Positions 34,211-43,835 of a stretch of DNA of 64,000 nt are shown piece after piece. Position numbers and translations under genes: made by a program. Below the pieces are notes generated by a model. The model was not told where the DNA came from. It made no database searches and was given only the letters and a program-made list of their open reading frames with translations. This DNA is from Fusibacter paucivorans. GTDB taxonomy: Bacteria; Bacillota; Clostridia; Peptostreptococcales; Acidaminobacteraceae. Numbering within the stretch: the stretch's first letter is position 1; each line of letters starts with the position of its first letter. The DNA lies in NCBI RefSeq assembly GCF_018390735.1, contig NZ_JAHBCL010000002.1:1-64000 (forward strand), in the 5' to 3' direction.

Positions 34211-34969
34211 ATGAATGGTATACCTGAGACCTTTTTCGGATGGGTATCACTGATTTTTTCGGAATATGGCGACATGTTCATCAAAGGCATGTGGTCAACA
34301 CTTTTCATCGCTGCGCTGGGAACTATTTTTGGATGTGTCATTGGCTTTTTAGTGGGCATTATTCAAAGTACGCCGATTGAAAGCGGTAGCAGCCTCATGC
34401 TCAAAGGCGTCATAAGACTTACAAAATTGATGGTAAGTATTTATGTGGAGATTTTTCGAGGCACGCCGATGATGGTACAGGCAATGGTAATTTATTATGG
34501 CAGTATGCAGGTCTTTGGATGGAATATAATCCCTATCTATGCCGGTGTTTTGATATTGAGCCTTAACACGGGGGCTTACATGGCAGAATCTGTTCGAGGG
34601 GGGATTGTCTCTATTGACCCGGGGCAAACAGAAGGCGCCAAGGCGATGGGGATGACGCATGTGCAGACCATGCTCTATGTTATACTGCCTCAAGCTTTTA
34701 GAAATTTAATACCGCAGATTGGCAATGGCTTCGTCTCGGCGATCAAAGATACTTCTGTTTTAAATGTCATATCTGTGACTGAACTGTACTTTATGGGACG
34801 AACCGCTTGCGGCACCTATTTTCGATATTTTGAAGTCTTCTTTATCATCTCAATGATTTATCTCATTTTAACGTTTATCAGTTCAAGGCTATTGATACTG
34901 CTGGAGAAAAAACTTGATGGTGAGAGCGATTACGAGCTGATTGCAGAAGATGAAATAGGAGCGGTTTAG
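34211..34969 (+). CDS. Amino-acid-type ABC transporter permease
   Basis: 252 residues with about five membrane segments (e.g. [28 protein letters not shown] near the end). The EAA loop [27 protein letters not shown] is the ATPase-contact motif of HisM/GlnP-type permeases, and the [24 protein letters not shown] segment is typical. Gap of 26 bp from the binding protein and a 1-bp gap to the ATPase gene. It probably works as a homodimer because only one permease gene is present. Confidence 0.92.
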   Translation: MNGIPETFFGWVSLIFSEYGDMFIKGMWSTLFIAALGTIFGCVIGFLVGIIQSTPIESGSSLMLKGVIRLTKLMVSIYVEIFRGTPMMVQAMVIYYGSMQVFGWNIIPIYAGVLILSLNTGAYMAESVRGGIVSIDPGQTEGAKAMGMTHVQTMLYVILPQAFRNLIPQIGNGFVSAIKDTSVLNVISVTELYFMGRTACGTYFRYFEVFFIISMIYLILTFISSRLLILLEKKLDGESDYELIAEDEIGAV

Positions 34970-34970
34970 G

Positions 34971-35732
34971 ATGGAACAAAATATGATGAAATATGATGAA
35001 ACCATATTAAGCGTCGAGCATCTAGGTAAGTCATTTGGCAAAAACGAAGTGCTGAAAGACATTGATTTTAGCGTAAGAAAAGGCGAAGTTATCAGCATTA
35101 TCGGTGCGTCCGGCTCCGGTAAATCAACGCTGCTAAGATGCATCAATATGCTGGAAACACCGTCGAGCGGCAACGTGCTCTATCATGGCGAACCCGTAAA
35201 GAATACACCGAGGGACGTCGTTGCATACCGTTCAAATGTCGGCATGGTCTTCCAGTCGTTCAACTTGTTTGCCAATATGAAAGTGTTAAAGAACTGCATG
35301 ATTGGCGTCCAAAAAGTGAACAAAAAGCATGAAGCGGAAGCGAAGGCCTTGGCACTGAAATTTTTAAAAAAAGTTGGTATGGGTGCTTATTTGAATGCCA
35401 GGCCGCATCAACTCTCTGGCGGACAGAAACAACGTGTTGCCATTGCCAGAGCTTTAGCGATGGAACCCGATCTGCTGTTGTTTGATGAACCAACCAGTGC
35501 ACTTGACCCTGAAATGGTCGGAGAAGTGCTGGAAGTTATCAAGCAATTGGCAAACGAGGGATTGACAATGGTTGTTGTTACGCATGAAATGGCCTTTGCC
35601 AGAGACGTTTCTACGCGTGTCGTCTTTATGGACAAAGGGATTATCGAAGAAGAGGGTACACCAGATGTGATTTTTAATCACCCTCAAAGTGAAAGAACAA
35701 AGGCTTTCCTAAACCGATTTATGAATCAGTGA
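34971..35732 (+). CDS. Amino-acid-type ABC transporter ATP-binding protein
   Basis: 253 residues of the GlnQ/HisP kind. Walker [10 protein letters not shown] (about residues 44-52), Q-loop [11 protein letters not shown], signature LSGGQKQR (about residues 147-154), Walker [13 protein letters not shown], and switch His in [10 protein letters not shown]. It starts 1 bp after the permease stop, with TAGGAGCGG as its ribosome site. It energises the uptake system of the Amadori-compound operon. Confidence 0.95.
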   Translation: MEQNMMKYDETILSVEHLGKSFGKNEVLKDIDFSVRKGEVISIIGASGSGKSTLLRCINMLETPSSGNVLYHGEPVKNTPRDVVAYRSNVGMVFQSFNLFANMKVLKNCMIGVQKVNKKHEAEAKALALKFLKKVGMGAYLNARPHQLSGGQKQRVAIARALAMEPDLLLFDEPTSALDPEMVGEVLEVIKQLANEGLTMVVVTHEMAFARDVSTRVVFMDKGIIEEEGTPDVIFNHPQSERTKAFLNRFMNQ

Positions 35733-35779
35733 TTGGTATGAGAAAGAAAAGAGAGGTATAAAAACACTTGGAGATTGAC

Positions 35780-36775
35780 ATGTTGAAATTTGATGAAAAG
35801 AAACAGTTAGATAGTATTAATGGTGCTTTAGCACTTCGTTCTGAAATTAATGCGATCGTTGACAGCTTGTGCGAACAGGGCTATAACAATCTCTGTTGGC
35901 TCGGCATTGGCGGTACTTATGCATCGTGCCTGCAGGCCGTCGTGCATATGAAAGAAAAAACATCTATGGAAGTATTTGCAGAAAATGCTGCAGAGTACTG
36001 CTTGACGGGAAATAAAAGAATTGGCCCTAAAACGATTGTCGTCATCTCTTCTGTAACGGGAAGCACAGCCGAAGTAGTCGAGGGTGTAAAAAAAGCACAG
36101 GCTGACGGGGCGATCGTCATTGGATTTGTAGATGTCGAATCCTCAGCATTGGCAAAGTTGGTCGATTATGAAGTTGCGTACCCTGCTAATGAACAATTAA
36201 AGTTTTTCATGCTCGCGGATCGATTTATGGCTAAGGCGGGTGAATTTCCTGATTATGAAACCTATTATGCCGAAATGGATCAATATTTAGCCAAAGCATT
36301 GGTAGCGGTTGAAAAAGAAGCAGATGCATTCGGAAAGGCTTTTGCACAGGCGCATAAAGATGACAGCATGCATTATTTCGTCGGGACAGGTAATCAATGG
36401 GGGGCAACGTATTCCTACGCAATGTGTTACTGGGAAGAACAGCACTGGATTCCGACAAAATCCATCCAGTCAGCTGAATTTTTTCATGGCATGTTTGAAA
36501 TCATTGAGCGCGATACACCTGTAACGGTATTTGTCGGAGAGGATTCACAGCGTATGCTCAGTGAGCGCGTCGCTGCATTTTTACCACGGATTTGTAACAA
36601 CTATACGATAATTGATTCGAAAAATTATGCCTTGGAAGGGATTAGTCCCAGATATCGCGGTAGTATTTCACACCTTGTATTGCAGATGGTGACACGACGC
36701 ATTGATGCGTATATTGAAAAATTCAATTGCCATCCGATGGAAATCCGACGTTATTACAGACAAATGATTTATTAA
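35780..36775 (+). CDS. frlB: SIS-domain deglycase, FrlB-like (fructoselysine 6-phosphate deglycase)
   Basis: 331 residues from the ATG at 35780 (TTGGAG upstream). FrlB splits fructoselysine 6-phosphate into glucose 6-phosphate and lysine. Two SIS lobes are seen: the first with WLGIGGTYASCLQAVVHMK and VVISSVTGSTAEVVEGVKKA, the second with MHYFVGTGNQWGATYSYAMC and TKSIQSAEFFHGMFEII. The C-terminus RGSISHLVLQMVTRRIDAYIE-like stretch and IRRYYRQM match the FrlB group. With frlD it completes the pathway. The amino acid released might be lysine or another glycated amine. Confidence 0.88.
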   Translation: MLKFDEKKQLDSINGALALRSEINAIVDSLCEQGYNNLCWLGIGGTYASCLQAVVHMKEKTSMEVFAENAAEYCLTGNKRIGPKTIVVISSVTGSTAEVVEGVKKAQADGAIVIGFVDVESSALAKLVDYEVAYPANEQLKFFMLADRFMAKAGEFPDYETYYAEMDQYLAKALVAVEKEADAFGKAFAQAHKDDSMHYFVGTGNQWGATYSYAMCYWEEQHWIPTKSIQSAEFFHGMFEIIERDTPVTVFVGEDSQRMLSERVAAFLPRICNNYTIIDSKNYALEGISPRYRGSISHLVLQMVTRRIDAYIEKFNCHPMEIRRYYRQMIY

Positions 36776-36845
36776 CGGTTTTCTTATAAGCGTTGATTCA
36801 AGTTGCTGATCGTCAATGGATGCTCATCAATGTCTCTACAATAAT

Positions 36846-36950
36846 AAAGACGCCTTCATCTATGCTTAGCGCTCCTCTGATACAAACAGAGGCAATGCTC
36901 CAACAGTTTTCTGTGAGCGAAGCGGGACAGCAAAGGAGGGCGTCTTTTGT
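36846..36950 (+). terminator. Structured terminator-like element (multi-branch)
   Basis: An outer stem GACGCCTTC (36849-36857) with GGAGGGCGTC encloses CCTCTG/CAGAGG and CTGT/ACAG hairpins and ends in TTTTGT. The natural reading is a large terminator for the ABC/frlB operon; the branched interior would also fit a small regulatory RNA element before the DeoR gene. No ribosome site supports a protein here. Confidence 0.55.
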
Positions 36951-37069
36951 GTTAACACACTGTAAAAAAGGCGTTAAAAGTCTGATGGGACGGCAATATA
37001 TTATTGCGCAGATGTCATAATGTATTTAGAGCTGTATTGAGTAGTGTTAAAACAAATTGGAGCATTTGT

Positions 37070-37867
37070 GTGAGTAAAAAAGTAAAACAAAGACATTGGG
37101 AAATTATTCGAATTTTAGAAGTAGAAGCAATTGTTTACGTCGGTGAGCTAGCCGATTTATTCAAAGTGACAAAGGAAACGATTCGGGCAGATCTCGACAC
37201 CATTGAAAAAGAACATGGCTATGAAAGAATCCACGGCGGTTTAAAACGGCGAGAGCAACAGGCGATGGCATCGAAATACCACTATCAGCAACAGATCGCC
37301 GAGCATATTGACGAGAAAAAACGCATTGCCTTTAGAGCACTGGATCTCATTTTAGACGGCGACTGTATTTATTTAGACAGCGGTTCGACAGTGGCCTGTC
37401 TAATGCACTATCTGAGCAGGCGCAACAATCTCACTGTCGTGACGCCATCAATTGCCCTTTTGATGAAATATGTGCTGGAAGGGTATGATGAGATGTTCAA
37501 AACCTATGGGCACCGTTTTATTTTTGTCGGCGGCAATGTCGATAGCGATATTCATACGACCTATGGCTCCGTATTCAATCAAACAGTTGAAACCTTCTAT
37601 TTCAATACGGCATTTGCATCCTGTGATGGCATTGATCTGACGTTTGGCGGGAGCAATAATGATGAAGTATCACATCAAGTCATTACGCGTGTACTAAAGC
37701 AATCACAAAGGACAATTTTATTGGCTGATCAGTCAAAGTTTGATAAGATTCGACCTTATCTTACTTTTAAGTGGGAACAAATAGACTACCTCGTCACCAA
37801 TGCCGTGCTCAATGATGAACAAGAAACGGTTTTAAAGCGAAAAAATGTCATTTACTACAAGGCATAA
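37070..37867 (+). CDS. DeoR family transcriptional regulator
   Basis: 265 residues from a GTG at 37070 with TTGGAG upstream. The N-terminal helix-turn-helix has RHWEIIRILEVEAIVYVGEL, ADLFKVTKETIRADLDTIEKEHG and ERIHGG. The DeoR sensor domain follows (IAFRALDLILDGDCIYLDSGSTV, FIFVGGNVDSDIHTTYGS, ILLADQSKFDKI). Such proteins sense sugar phosphates. It precedes the Ugp-like ABC operon on the same strand and is its likely regulator. Confidence 0.9.
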   Translation: MSKKVKQRHWEIIRILEVEAIVYVGELADLFKVTKETIRADLDTIEKEHGYERIHGGLKRREQQAMASKYHYQQQIAEHIDEKKRIAFRALDLILDGDCIYLDSGSTVACLMHYLSRRNNLTVVTPSIALLMKYVLEGYDEMFKTYGHRFIFVGGNVDSDIHTTYGSVFNQTVETFYFNTAFASCDGIDLTFGGSNNDEVSHQVITRVLKQSQRTILLADQSKFDKIRPYLTFKWEQIDYLVTNAVLNDEQETVLKRKNVIYYKA

Positions 37868-38141
37868 AATTTGGGAATCAAAATAAAACGAGAAAATCAC
37901 CTGTAAAAACCAAAATTAAGGCGGTGTTTTAACATTGCTTAACATGGTTTTTACTTTTTTTTACGCTTTTTAGTGATATTCTCAGGTTGAAAGTGATCGC
38001 TGATTATAAAATGTGAAAAGGCATCTGGTACAAAAATTGACGTCATCAAGATTGTCGGACAGGTGCATGTGTAATCGAAAAAAACAAAGTAAATATGCAG
38101 TAAGTTGTTAATGAAGGCAATTGCCTCAATGGAGAAATGAC

Positions 38142-39011
38142 ATGAAAAACGATATGAAAGTTAAATGGGTATTCATGCTGCCCTTTATGATTCCGCTGTT
38201 GCTCTTTTGGATAATCCCGCTTGCCAGTGCCTTTTTTATTAGTCTGACGGATTGGGATTATATTTCGCCGACCTTTAACTTTGTAGGCATAGAAAATTAT
38301 GTTTATATGCTGACAGATCCCGATTTTATTGAAGCGCTAATCAACACCTTTTACTTCTCGGTGACGACAATCGTCGGCACCATTATCTTGGGGCTGGCTT
38401 TTGCGTTGATTTTTCAAAAAAAATTTTCGGGAAGCAGGGTTTATCAATTAATTATCTTTTCACCGTGGATCACGCCTACAGTCGCAGTATCGCTGGTATG
38501 GTCGTGGATTTACGAACCGGATAAGGGCTTTGCAAATTATTTGTTGGGACTAATGGGGATTGCACCTTTAAAATGGCTGCACAGCAGTGAGTCGGCGATG
38601 CTCGCCATTATCATCTTTACGATCTGGAAATCGATTGGATGGACAATGCTCTTTTATCTCGGAGCGGTGGAACGCGTACCACAGAGTACTTATGAAGCAG
38701 CGCGCATTGACGGCGCGGGCTATTGGTCACAGTTTTTCCACATTACACTGCCGTTGATTTCACCAACGACCTTTTTTCTCTTTATCGTCAATTTGATATC
38801 GACTATTCAAGTTTACGATCAAATTCAAATGATGACACAAGGGGGCCCTGGCGGTAGTACGACGACACTCTTGTACCTCTATTATGAGAAGGCTTTTCAA
38901 AATTTCCAAATGGGGCCTGCTAACGCCGTTGCAATGGTCATTCTACTGCTGATTCTCGTGCTGTCATTGATTAGTACCTATGTGAGCAGCAGATTTGTCC
39001 ATTACGATTAG
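38142..39011 (+). CDS. Carbohydrate ABC transporter permease (UgpA/MalF type)
   Basis: 289 residues with six membrane segments (WVFMLPFMIPLLLFWIIPLA, FSVTTIVGTIILGLAFALIF, LIIFSPWITPTVAVSLVW, AIIIFTIWKSIGWTMLFYLG, FFLFIVNLISTIQVY, AVAMVILLLILVLSLIS). EAA loop: STYEAARIDGAGYWSQFFHITLP. ATG at 38142 has GGAG upstream. It pairs with the next permease as the heterodimeric pore of a CUT1-type importer. Probable cargo is a glycerol-phosphate-like or phosphosugar compound, suggested by the phosphatase genes in the operon. Confidence 0.92.
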   Translation: MKNDMKVKWVFMLPFMIPLLLFWIIPLASAFFISLTDWDYISPTFNFVGIENYVYMLTDPDFIEALINTFYFSVTTIVGTIILGLAFALIFQKKFSGSRVYQLIIFSPWITPTVAVSLVWSWIYEPDKGFANYLLGLMGIAPLKWLHSSESAMLAIIIFTIWKSIGWTMLFYLGAVERVPQSTYEAARIDGAGYWSQFFHITLPLISPTTFFLFIVNLISTIQVYDQIQMMTQGGPGGSTTTLLYLYYEKAFQNFQMGPANAVAMVILLLILVLSLISTYVSSRFVHYD

Positions 39012-39023
39012 GGGGAGATACTT

Positions 39024-39869
39024 ATGAAAGAAGAGACAATAAAAAAATACGTTGGCAGCAGTTTAAGACATCTCGTTCTCATGATCTCATCTATTTTATT
39101 TGCTTTTCCGTTCTTTTGGATGATTATGGGCATTTTTAAAACCAATAATGAGATTTGGCAGACACCATATAAAATACTGCCCGAGCATTTTGACGTCATT
39201 GGCGTATGGGCCAGTGTCCAAGAAATTCATTTCGGCAAATATATATTAAATAGCTTTTACGTGGGCATCGTTGGTACGGTTGTCATGCTCTTTGTGACCA
39301 TGCTGTTCACCTACGTCATCGTTTTTATGCCTGGACGGTGGACAAACCGGATATTTGCGGTGGTATTAGCGATTTACATGCTGCCGGGTGCGGTAACTTA
39401 TGTGCCTTCCTATGTGATCTTAAGCCGACTGGGGCTTCTGGATACATTAGCTGGATTGATGTTCACCTATCTGGCAAACATATTTGCCGTCTTTTACTTA
39501 AGGCAGTCCTTCATGAAGACGAGTCGTTCCTATATTGAAGCGGCACGCATTGATGGCGCCAGTCATTGGGAAACACTGCGCTATGTCGTATTTCCCATGA
39601 ACAAATCCGCATTTTACACGGTGTTTATTCTAACATTTGTGCAGCAGTACAATAATTATATGTGGCCGAGTATTATGCTGAAAGATCAGGAAAAGTATTT
39701 GGTATCCCAAGGGCTGCGACAATTTTTTATCCAAGATGGCGCTTATGGTATGAATTGGTCTGAGGTCATGCTGGCCAGCACTCTGACTATTCTGCCGGTT
39801 ATTGTGCTCTTTATCTTGGGGCAAAAGTGGTTTGTAACCGGGATCATGCAGGAGAGTGGTTTAAAATAA
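39024..39869 (+). CDS. Carbohydrate ABC transporter permease (UgpE/MalG type)
   Basis: 281 residues with six membrane segments (ISSILFAFPFFWMIMGIF, FYVGIVGTVVMLFVTMLFTY, IFAVVLAIYMLPGAVTYVPS, YLANIFAVFYL, VFILTFVQQYNNYMWPSIML, ILPVIVLFILGQKWFVTGIM). EAA loop: RSYIEAARIDGASHWETLRYVVFP. GGGGGAG precedes the ATG, 12 bp after the first permease. Partner of 38142. Confidence 0.92.
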   Translation: MKEETIKKYVGSSLRHLVLMISSILFAFPFFWMIMGIFKTNNEIWQTPYKILPEHFDVIGVWASVQEIHFGKYILNSFYVGIVGTVVMLFVTMLFTYVIVFMPGRWTNRIFAVVLAIYMLPGAVTYVPSYVILSRLGLLDTLAGLMFTYLANIFAVFYLRQSFMKTSRSYIEAARIDGASHWETLRYVVFPMNKSAFYTVFILTFVQQYNNYMWPSIMLKDQEKYLVSQGLRQFFIQDGAYGMNWSEVMLASTLTILPVIVLFILGQKWFVTGIMQESGLK

Positions 39870-39975
39870 ATGAATAGGAATCGAGCAAAGTGAAACAAAA
39901 AGTGAAAACAGCTGAATAAAATGTGATTCAAATTGCAAAGCATTGGATGCGATTAAAAAAGGGAGCGTAAATGAA

Positions 39976-41364
39976 ATGAAAAAATTGATGATCTTATTAT
40001 GTTTAATGTTAATCATGCTCGCTGCACTGGCAGGGTGCAGTCAAAATTCGGCAACGGCTTCAGATAATGTGAATAAAGCTGAGGCGCCGTCTATGACGCA
40101 GTCGTCTGGAGATGATAACGAATCAGATGGACCGGTAGAAATTGAGTTTTGGCATGCACTCGGCGGCAGTCTGGGCGACGGATTACAGGCGATTATTGAC
40201 GATTACAATGCCTCACAGTCACAATATGTTATTGAGCCGGTTGTCGTCGGCAGTTATTCAGAAATTGATGAAAAACTCCAGGCGGCTTACGCAGCGAAAA
40301 ATGTTCCGGCATTGGTTGTCGGCGGTTCACAGGAAATGTTTTATCAAAAAGGACTTGTTGAAAGTTTTGAAGACTACATGCCGTCGAACTTCTATAAGTC
40401 AGATCTCGTTGGCGGCTTCCTGACAGCGGCGACGAAGGATGGCAAGCTGGTATTTGCACCGGCTTATGGAACGTCACAAGTATTATATTACAATAAAGCT
40501 GTTTTAGAGGCAGCAGCGCTTGATACAAGTGTACTTGAAAACTGGAATAGCGTTGCAGGCATGCATGACAGCGTGAAGGGCATTGATACAGGGGTGGACT
40601 CTATTGAATACGCATGGGAACCGATGTGGGGTTCCGGCAATATTATTGACATGGCCTCCAGCAACGGCGCTGCGTTTATTTCAGAGGATGGTAAAACGGT
40701 GACCATCAACAGTGAAGCATGGGTAGACGTCTTAGAACAAGTTCGGATATGGCTGCACGATGATCAATGCATGGCTATTCACTCAGGCGGACAGGGCTGG
40801 GAATACTGGTACAAGACGATGGACGATTGGGTATACGGCAAAGCTGTAGGCTATACAGGCTCACCAGGTGATTATACGATTGCTCTCGATGCTGTTAAAA
40901 AGGCAAATGAAGAGGGCTATACCAATACATTTGCCGTTACACATCAGCCGGGCTGGGGTGACAATGATCCTGCACCGTTCTTTTCAAGCTTAATGTACTT
41001 TATACCAAAAGGTGATAATTTGACAGAAGCGCAGAAAAAGGGAGCCGCTGATTTTGTTTCCTTCGCAATAAACACGCAGAACACCGCAGATTTTTCCATG
41101 GCGACGGGATATGTTGCCGTCAGAAAATCGGTACTTTCGCTACCGGAATATCAGACTTATCTTGAATCGAATCCAGATGCGGATGCAGCTTTAAAACAAA
41201 TTGATCAATACGCTGTACCGGAATTTATCGACCCAACAGGTGGTGCGATCCTCAGTGCACTCAGTGATGCTGTCGACAAAGTTGAGATTGAAAACATATC
41301 GGCAAAGGAAGCGCTTGATGAAGCACAGGCAAAGGCACAGCGAGAGTTGGACAAAATTAATTAA
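39976..41364 (+). CDS. Extracellular solute-binding lipoprotein (family 1, UgpB-like)
   Basis: 462 residues from the ATG at 39976 (GGGAGCG upstream). Signal with lipobox LAALAGC. Family-1 binding-protein features: EIEFWHALGGSLGDGLQAIIDDYN and YVIEPVVVGSYSEIDEKLQAAYAA, then VPALVVGGSQEMFYQKGLVESF, the FAPAYGTSQVLYYNKAVLEAA hinge block and GWGDNDPAPFFSSLMYFIP. The start WHALGG... and NKAVLEAAALD recall the sn-glycerol-3-phosphate binding protein UgpB. It delivers substrate to the two permeases. Confidence 0.9.
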   Translation: MKKLMILLCLMLIMLAALAGCSQNSATASDNVNKAEAPSMTQSSGDDNESDGPVEIEFWHALGGSLGDGLQAIIDDYNASQSQYVIEPVVVGSYSEIDEKLQAAYAAKNVPALVVGGSQEMFYQKGLVESFEDYMPSNFYKSDLVGGFLTAATKDGKLVFAPAYGTSQVLYYNKAVLEAAALDTSVLENWNSVAGMHDSVKGIDTGVDSIEYAWEPMWGSGNIIDMASSNGAAFISEDGKTVTINSEAWVDVLEQVRIWLHDDQCMAIHSGGQGWEYWYKTMDDWVYGKAVGYTGSPGDYTIALDAVKKANEEGYTNTFAVTHQPGWGDNDPAPFFSSLMYFIPKGDNLTEAQKKGAADFVSFAINTQNTADFSMATGYVAVRKSVLSLPEYQTYLESNPDADAALKQIDQYAVPEFIDPTGGAILSALSDAVDKVEIENISAKEALDEAQAKAQRELDKIN

Positions 41365-41383
41365 TCACAACTGGGAGAAGCAA

Positions 41384-42928
41384 ATGGCAACGATCAAATT
41401 AACAGATGACTATGAAGAATTGGACTTGAAAATCGGAAAAACCGGCGATGTGCTCAATAGCGTGATTCTTAAATTGGATACGACGATCACTGTCCCGCTT
41501 TACCTTTATCTTTACGCGCCAAACGGTGATTATTTAGGCGGTATTTGGAATGTCATGACATCCATGCCAACCTGTTTAATCCTTGGCAGTTCTTTTTGGA
41601 GCCTTAATGGCAAACGTTCGACACTAACTGGCGGATTTTACAGACTCGTGATGACCGGCATACGGCAAACGGGTCTATCAACTGGTGTATTGTCATATGA
41701 AAGCGACTTGTCGCTGGAAGATTGCAGCCGTTTTGCAGGTGAACTGCCAGCGGGTTTTATCCTGACGGAGCATGATGTTCAACGAGTGGAAAGACTGACA
41801 AAAGAGCAGGAGGCTATAATTGAGCATCAATCGGCGGAAGACCAATTAGTAGCGGTGCAAACTGCTGGGATGAAATTATTCAAAGGCGATTTTCACAGCC
41901 ATACGTTCTTTTCAGACGGTCATATGAATTATGCAGAAGCGTCAGAGGTTATAGCGGCACAAAGACTTGACTTTATAGCGCTGACGGAACACAATGCCAT
42001 TGACTTAAACGCATGTCCTTTTGGTGCAGTCGTACTGCCATCCTTTGAATTGACACTGCCAAAAGGACATTTCAATATTCATGGTATCCCACGAGATGCC
42101 GTTATTTCGGAAACGAGCATCCATTATCTCAATACACTTCAATCAATTGATGCCTTAGAGGCGAACAGGATACTGAGGCAGTATCAGCCGAATGCTTTTA
42201 TAACACTTAATCACATGTTTATGGAACCGTGGCATTGTCAAGACAGTTCGTTGGATATGCAGTTAATTGATGCCATAGAAGTGATCTGCGATCCAACTTA
42301 TCCGACAGCGGCACAGGCAAATGACCGTGCGATACGGTTCTTAGATTTTCTATGGCAAAAAGGTGTCAGAATTTTTGGCGTTGGCGGCAGTGATAGTCAT
42401 AACTGTCGAGGTGAATACTATGAAAGTGCTGTCTTGCCGAGCATTTATGGTGATCCGGCTACTTATGTCTACAGTGAGTCATTAGAGGCGGATGCCCTTT
42501 TGTCAAATGCGTCACTGGGTCGTATGATTGTATCGCGGTTTGTAAAGCTGAATGTGATGATTAATGCGGGAGAAATATTGCCTGGTCAATGGCTTAAAAT
42601 AGAAGCAAATAAAACGATTCAATATACAGTGACCATTGACTGGCCGGATGTTTATGAGGGGATTGACGCAGTAGAATTGCTGCGTGATGCCAAGTGCCAG
42701 TTTATTGTCAATGGTGCTGTATCAGAGCAGGCGACACTTGTAAAAGACAGAGTATATCAAATGACGGTTAGCGTTAATGCGACACAGGATTTCTGGATGA
42801 GATTTGGAATCATTGATGGCTCAGGTCATGTTATCGCCTATGTAAATCCCATTTACAGCAGAAGGGAAAGTGTGCCCCGCATGACGTATAATACCTATTT
42901 AGAGGAGTTTGACAATATTAATGATTAA
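41384..42928 (+). CDS. PHP-domain phosphoesterase (CehA/McbA-like metallohydrolase)
   Basis: 514 residues from the ATG at 41384 (TGGGAGAAG upstream). Residues ~1-150 are a beta-rich N-terminal domain. The PHP domain begins near residue 165: FKGDFHSHTFFSDGHM with the HxH metal pair, ALTEHNAID, LPSFELTLPKGHFNIHG and VGGSDSHNCRG with later Asp/His ligands. A C-terminal beta domain follows. CehA-type enzymes hydrolyse phosphodiesters and related esters. In a Ugp-like import operon it probably cleaves the imported compound (for example a glycerophosphodiester) inside the cell; no signal peptide is seen. Confidence 0.85.
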   Translation: MATIKLTDDYEELDLKIGKTGDVLNSVILKLDTTITVPLYLYLYAPNGDYLGGIWNVMTSMPTCLILGSSFWSLNGKRSTLTGGFYRLVMTGIRQTGLSTGVLSYESDLSLEDCSRFAGELPAGFILTEHDVQRVERLTKEQEAIIEHQSAEDQLVAVQTAGMKLFKGDFHSHTFFSDGHMNYAEASEVIAAQRLDFIALTEHNAIDLNACPFGAVVLPSFELTLPKGHFNIHGIPRDAVISETSIHYLNTLQSIDALEANRILRQYQPNAFITLNHMFMEPWHCQDSSLDMQLIDAIEVICDPTYPTAAQANDRAIRFLDFLWQKGVRIFGVGGSDSHNCRGEYYESAVLPSIYGDPATYVYSESLEADALLSNASLGRMIVSRFVKLNVMINAGEILPGQWLKIEANKTIQYTVTIDWPDVYEGIDAVELLRDAKCQFIVNGAVSEQATLVKDRVYQMTVSVNATQDFWMRFGIIDGSGHVIAYVNPIYSRRESVPRMTYNTYLEEFDNIND

Positions 42929-43661
42929 AGGGATTTTATTTGATAAAGATGGTACCCTCATAGAGTTTGAGGAGACATGGCATTACATAATGGGTGCTGT
43001 GTTTAATCAAATGCGCGAAACGGGTATTGCAAATGATGAAAGTATTCGACGAATCAAAATGTATTCCGGTTATTTAACAGATGGTTTTGAACAGGAGAGC
43101 AATATTCAACATCTTCCGACAAGTGTCCTCGTTGAAGGCTGGCTGAAAATAATCGCCGAAACGGAGGCGATAGACGTATGGTGTGATCGGCGTTATCATC
43201 ACCGTGTGATGCGTATTCTTGATGAAGTGAGCCTTGATGAGAACGTGCCGATCAAACCGCTCGAGGGTGTAATGGAAACATTGCGTTACCTTTACGAAAA
43301 GGGATACCGCCTTGGTATTGCGACGGCTGATCGACAAAAATCGATGTTTGGGGCGCTTTGCAGATTGGGTGCTATTCACTTTTTCGATTATTTTGGCTCT
43401 GATGACGGCGAAACACCGGGAAAACCTCATCCAGAGATGGCACGTAAATTCTGCACACAGTTTGATATAAAACCTGAAGAACTCATTATTGTTGGAGATA
43501 GTATCAGCGATTACCAATTTGCCGTATCATCAGGGGCGTATTTTGCGGGACTTATGACACCATACAGCAGTCTTGCCGAAGCAATTGATGCGATTGAAAC
43601 AAATGCTTCGGCAGTGACTTTAAAGACAATAAACGAGTTAATTGAGGTATTTCATCTATGA
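42921..43661 (+). CDS. HAD-family phosphatase (Gph/PGMB-like)
   Basis: 246 residues; MIKGILFDKDGTLIEF is motif I (nucleophile Asp in DKDGT). A helical cap follows, then motif II GIATADRQK, Lys of motif III in PGKPHPEMA and motif IV VGDSISDYQFAVSSG. The ATG at 42921 overlaps the stop of the PHP gene by 8 bp, so the two are coupled. It likely dephosphorylates the product of the PHP enzyme, such as a sugar or glycerol phosphate. Confidence 0.9.
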   Translation: MIKGILFDKDGTLIEFEETWHYIMGAVFNQMRETGIANDESIRRIKMYSGYLTDGFEQESNIQHLPTSVLVEGWLKIIAETEAIDVWCDRRYHHRVMRILDEVSLDENVPIKPLEGVMETLRYLYEKGYRLGIATADRQKSMFGALCRLGAIHFFDYFGSDDGETPGKPHPEMARKFCTQFDIKPEELIIVGDSISDYQFAVSSGAYFAGLMTPYSSLAEAIDAIETNASAVTLKTINELIEVFHL

Positions 43662-43834
43662 AGGCAAATGATAAATTTTACGAGCGCATCGGATGGCTTT
43701 TATTCCTTGGGTGCAGTATCTGTTATATGTGGTCGAGCTATCAGAATCGCGATGTCATTAGCATGATCGGCGGCATTCTTTTTTTTGCGGCGTGTTTGCT
43801 TTTTATGATGCCGTTGATGAAAAAGGAGGATTGA
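43658..43834 (+). CDS. 58-aa two-helix membrane protein of unknown function
   Basis: The ATG overlaps the HAD stop (ATGA) and the gene ends one base before the ATPase start, so it is clearly part of the operon. Two membrane segments are visible: [15 protein letters not shown] and [18 protein letters not shown], with charged ends [10 protein letters not shown] and MKKED. Its last codons (AAGGAGGAT) also form the ribosome site of the next gene. Possibly a small subunit or assembly factor of the importer. Confidence 0.75.
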   Translation: MKANDKFYERIGWLLFLGCSICYMWSSYQNRDVISMIGGILFFAACLLFMMPLMKKED

Positions 43835-43835
43835 C

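Noticed and set aside
36793..37020. 75-codon plus-strand frame before the DeoR gene
   Set aside because: It runs through the structured terminator-like element and lacks a ribosome site.
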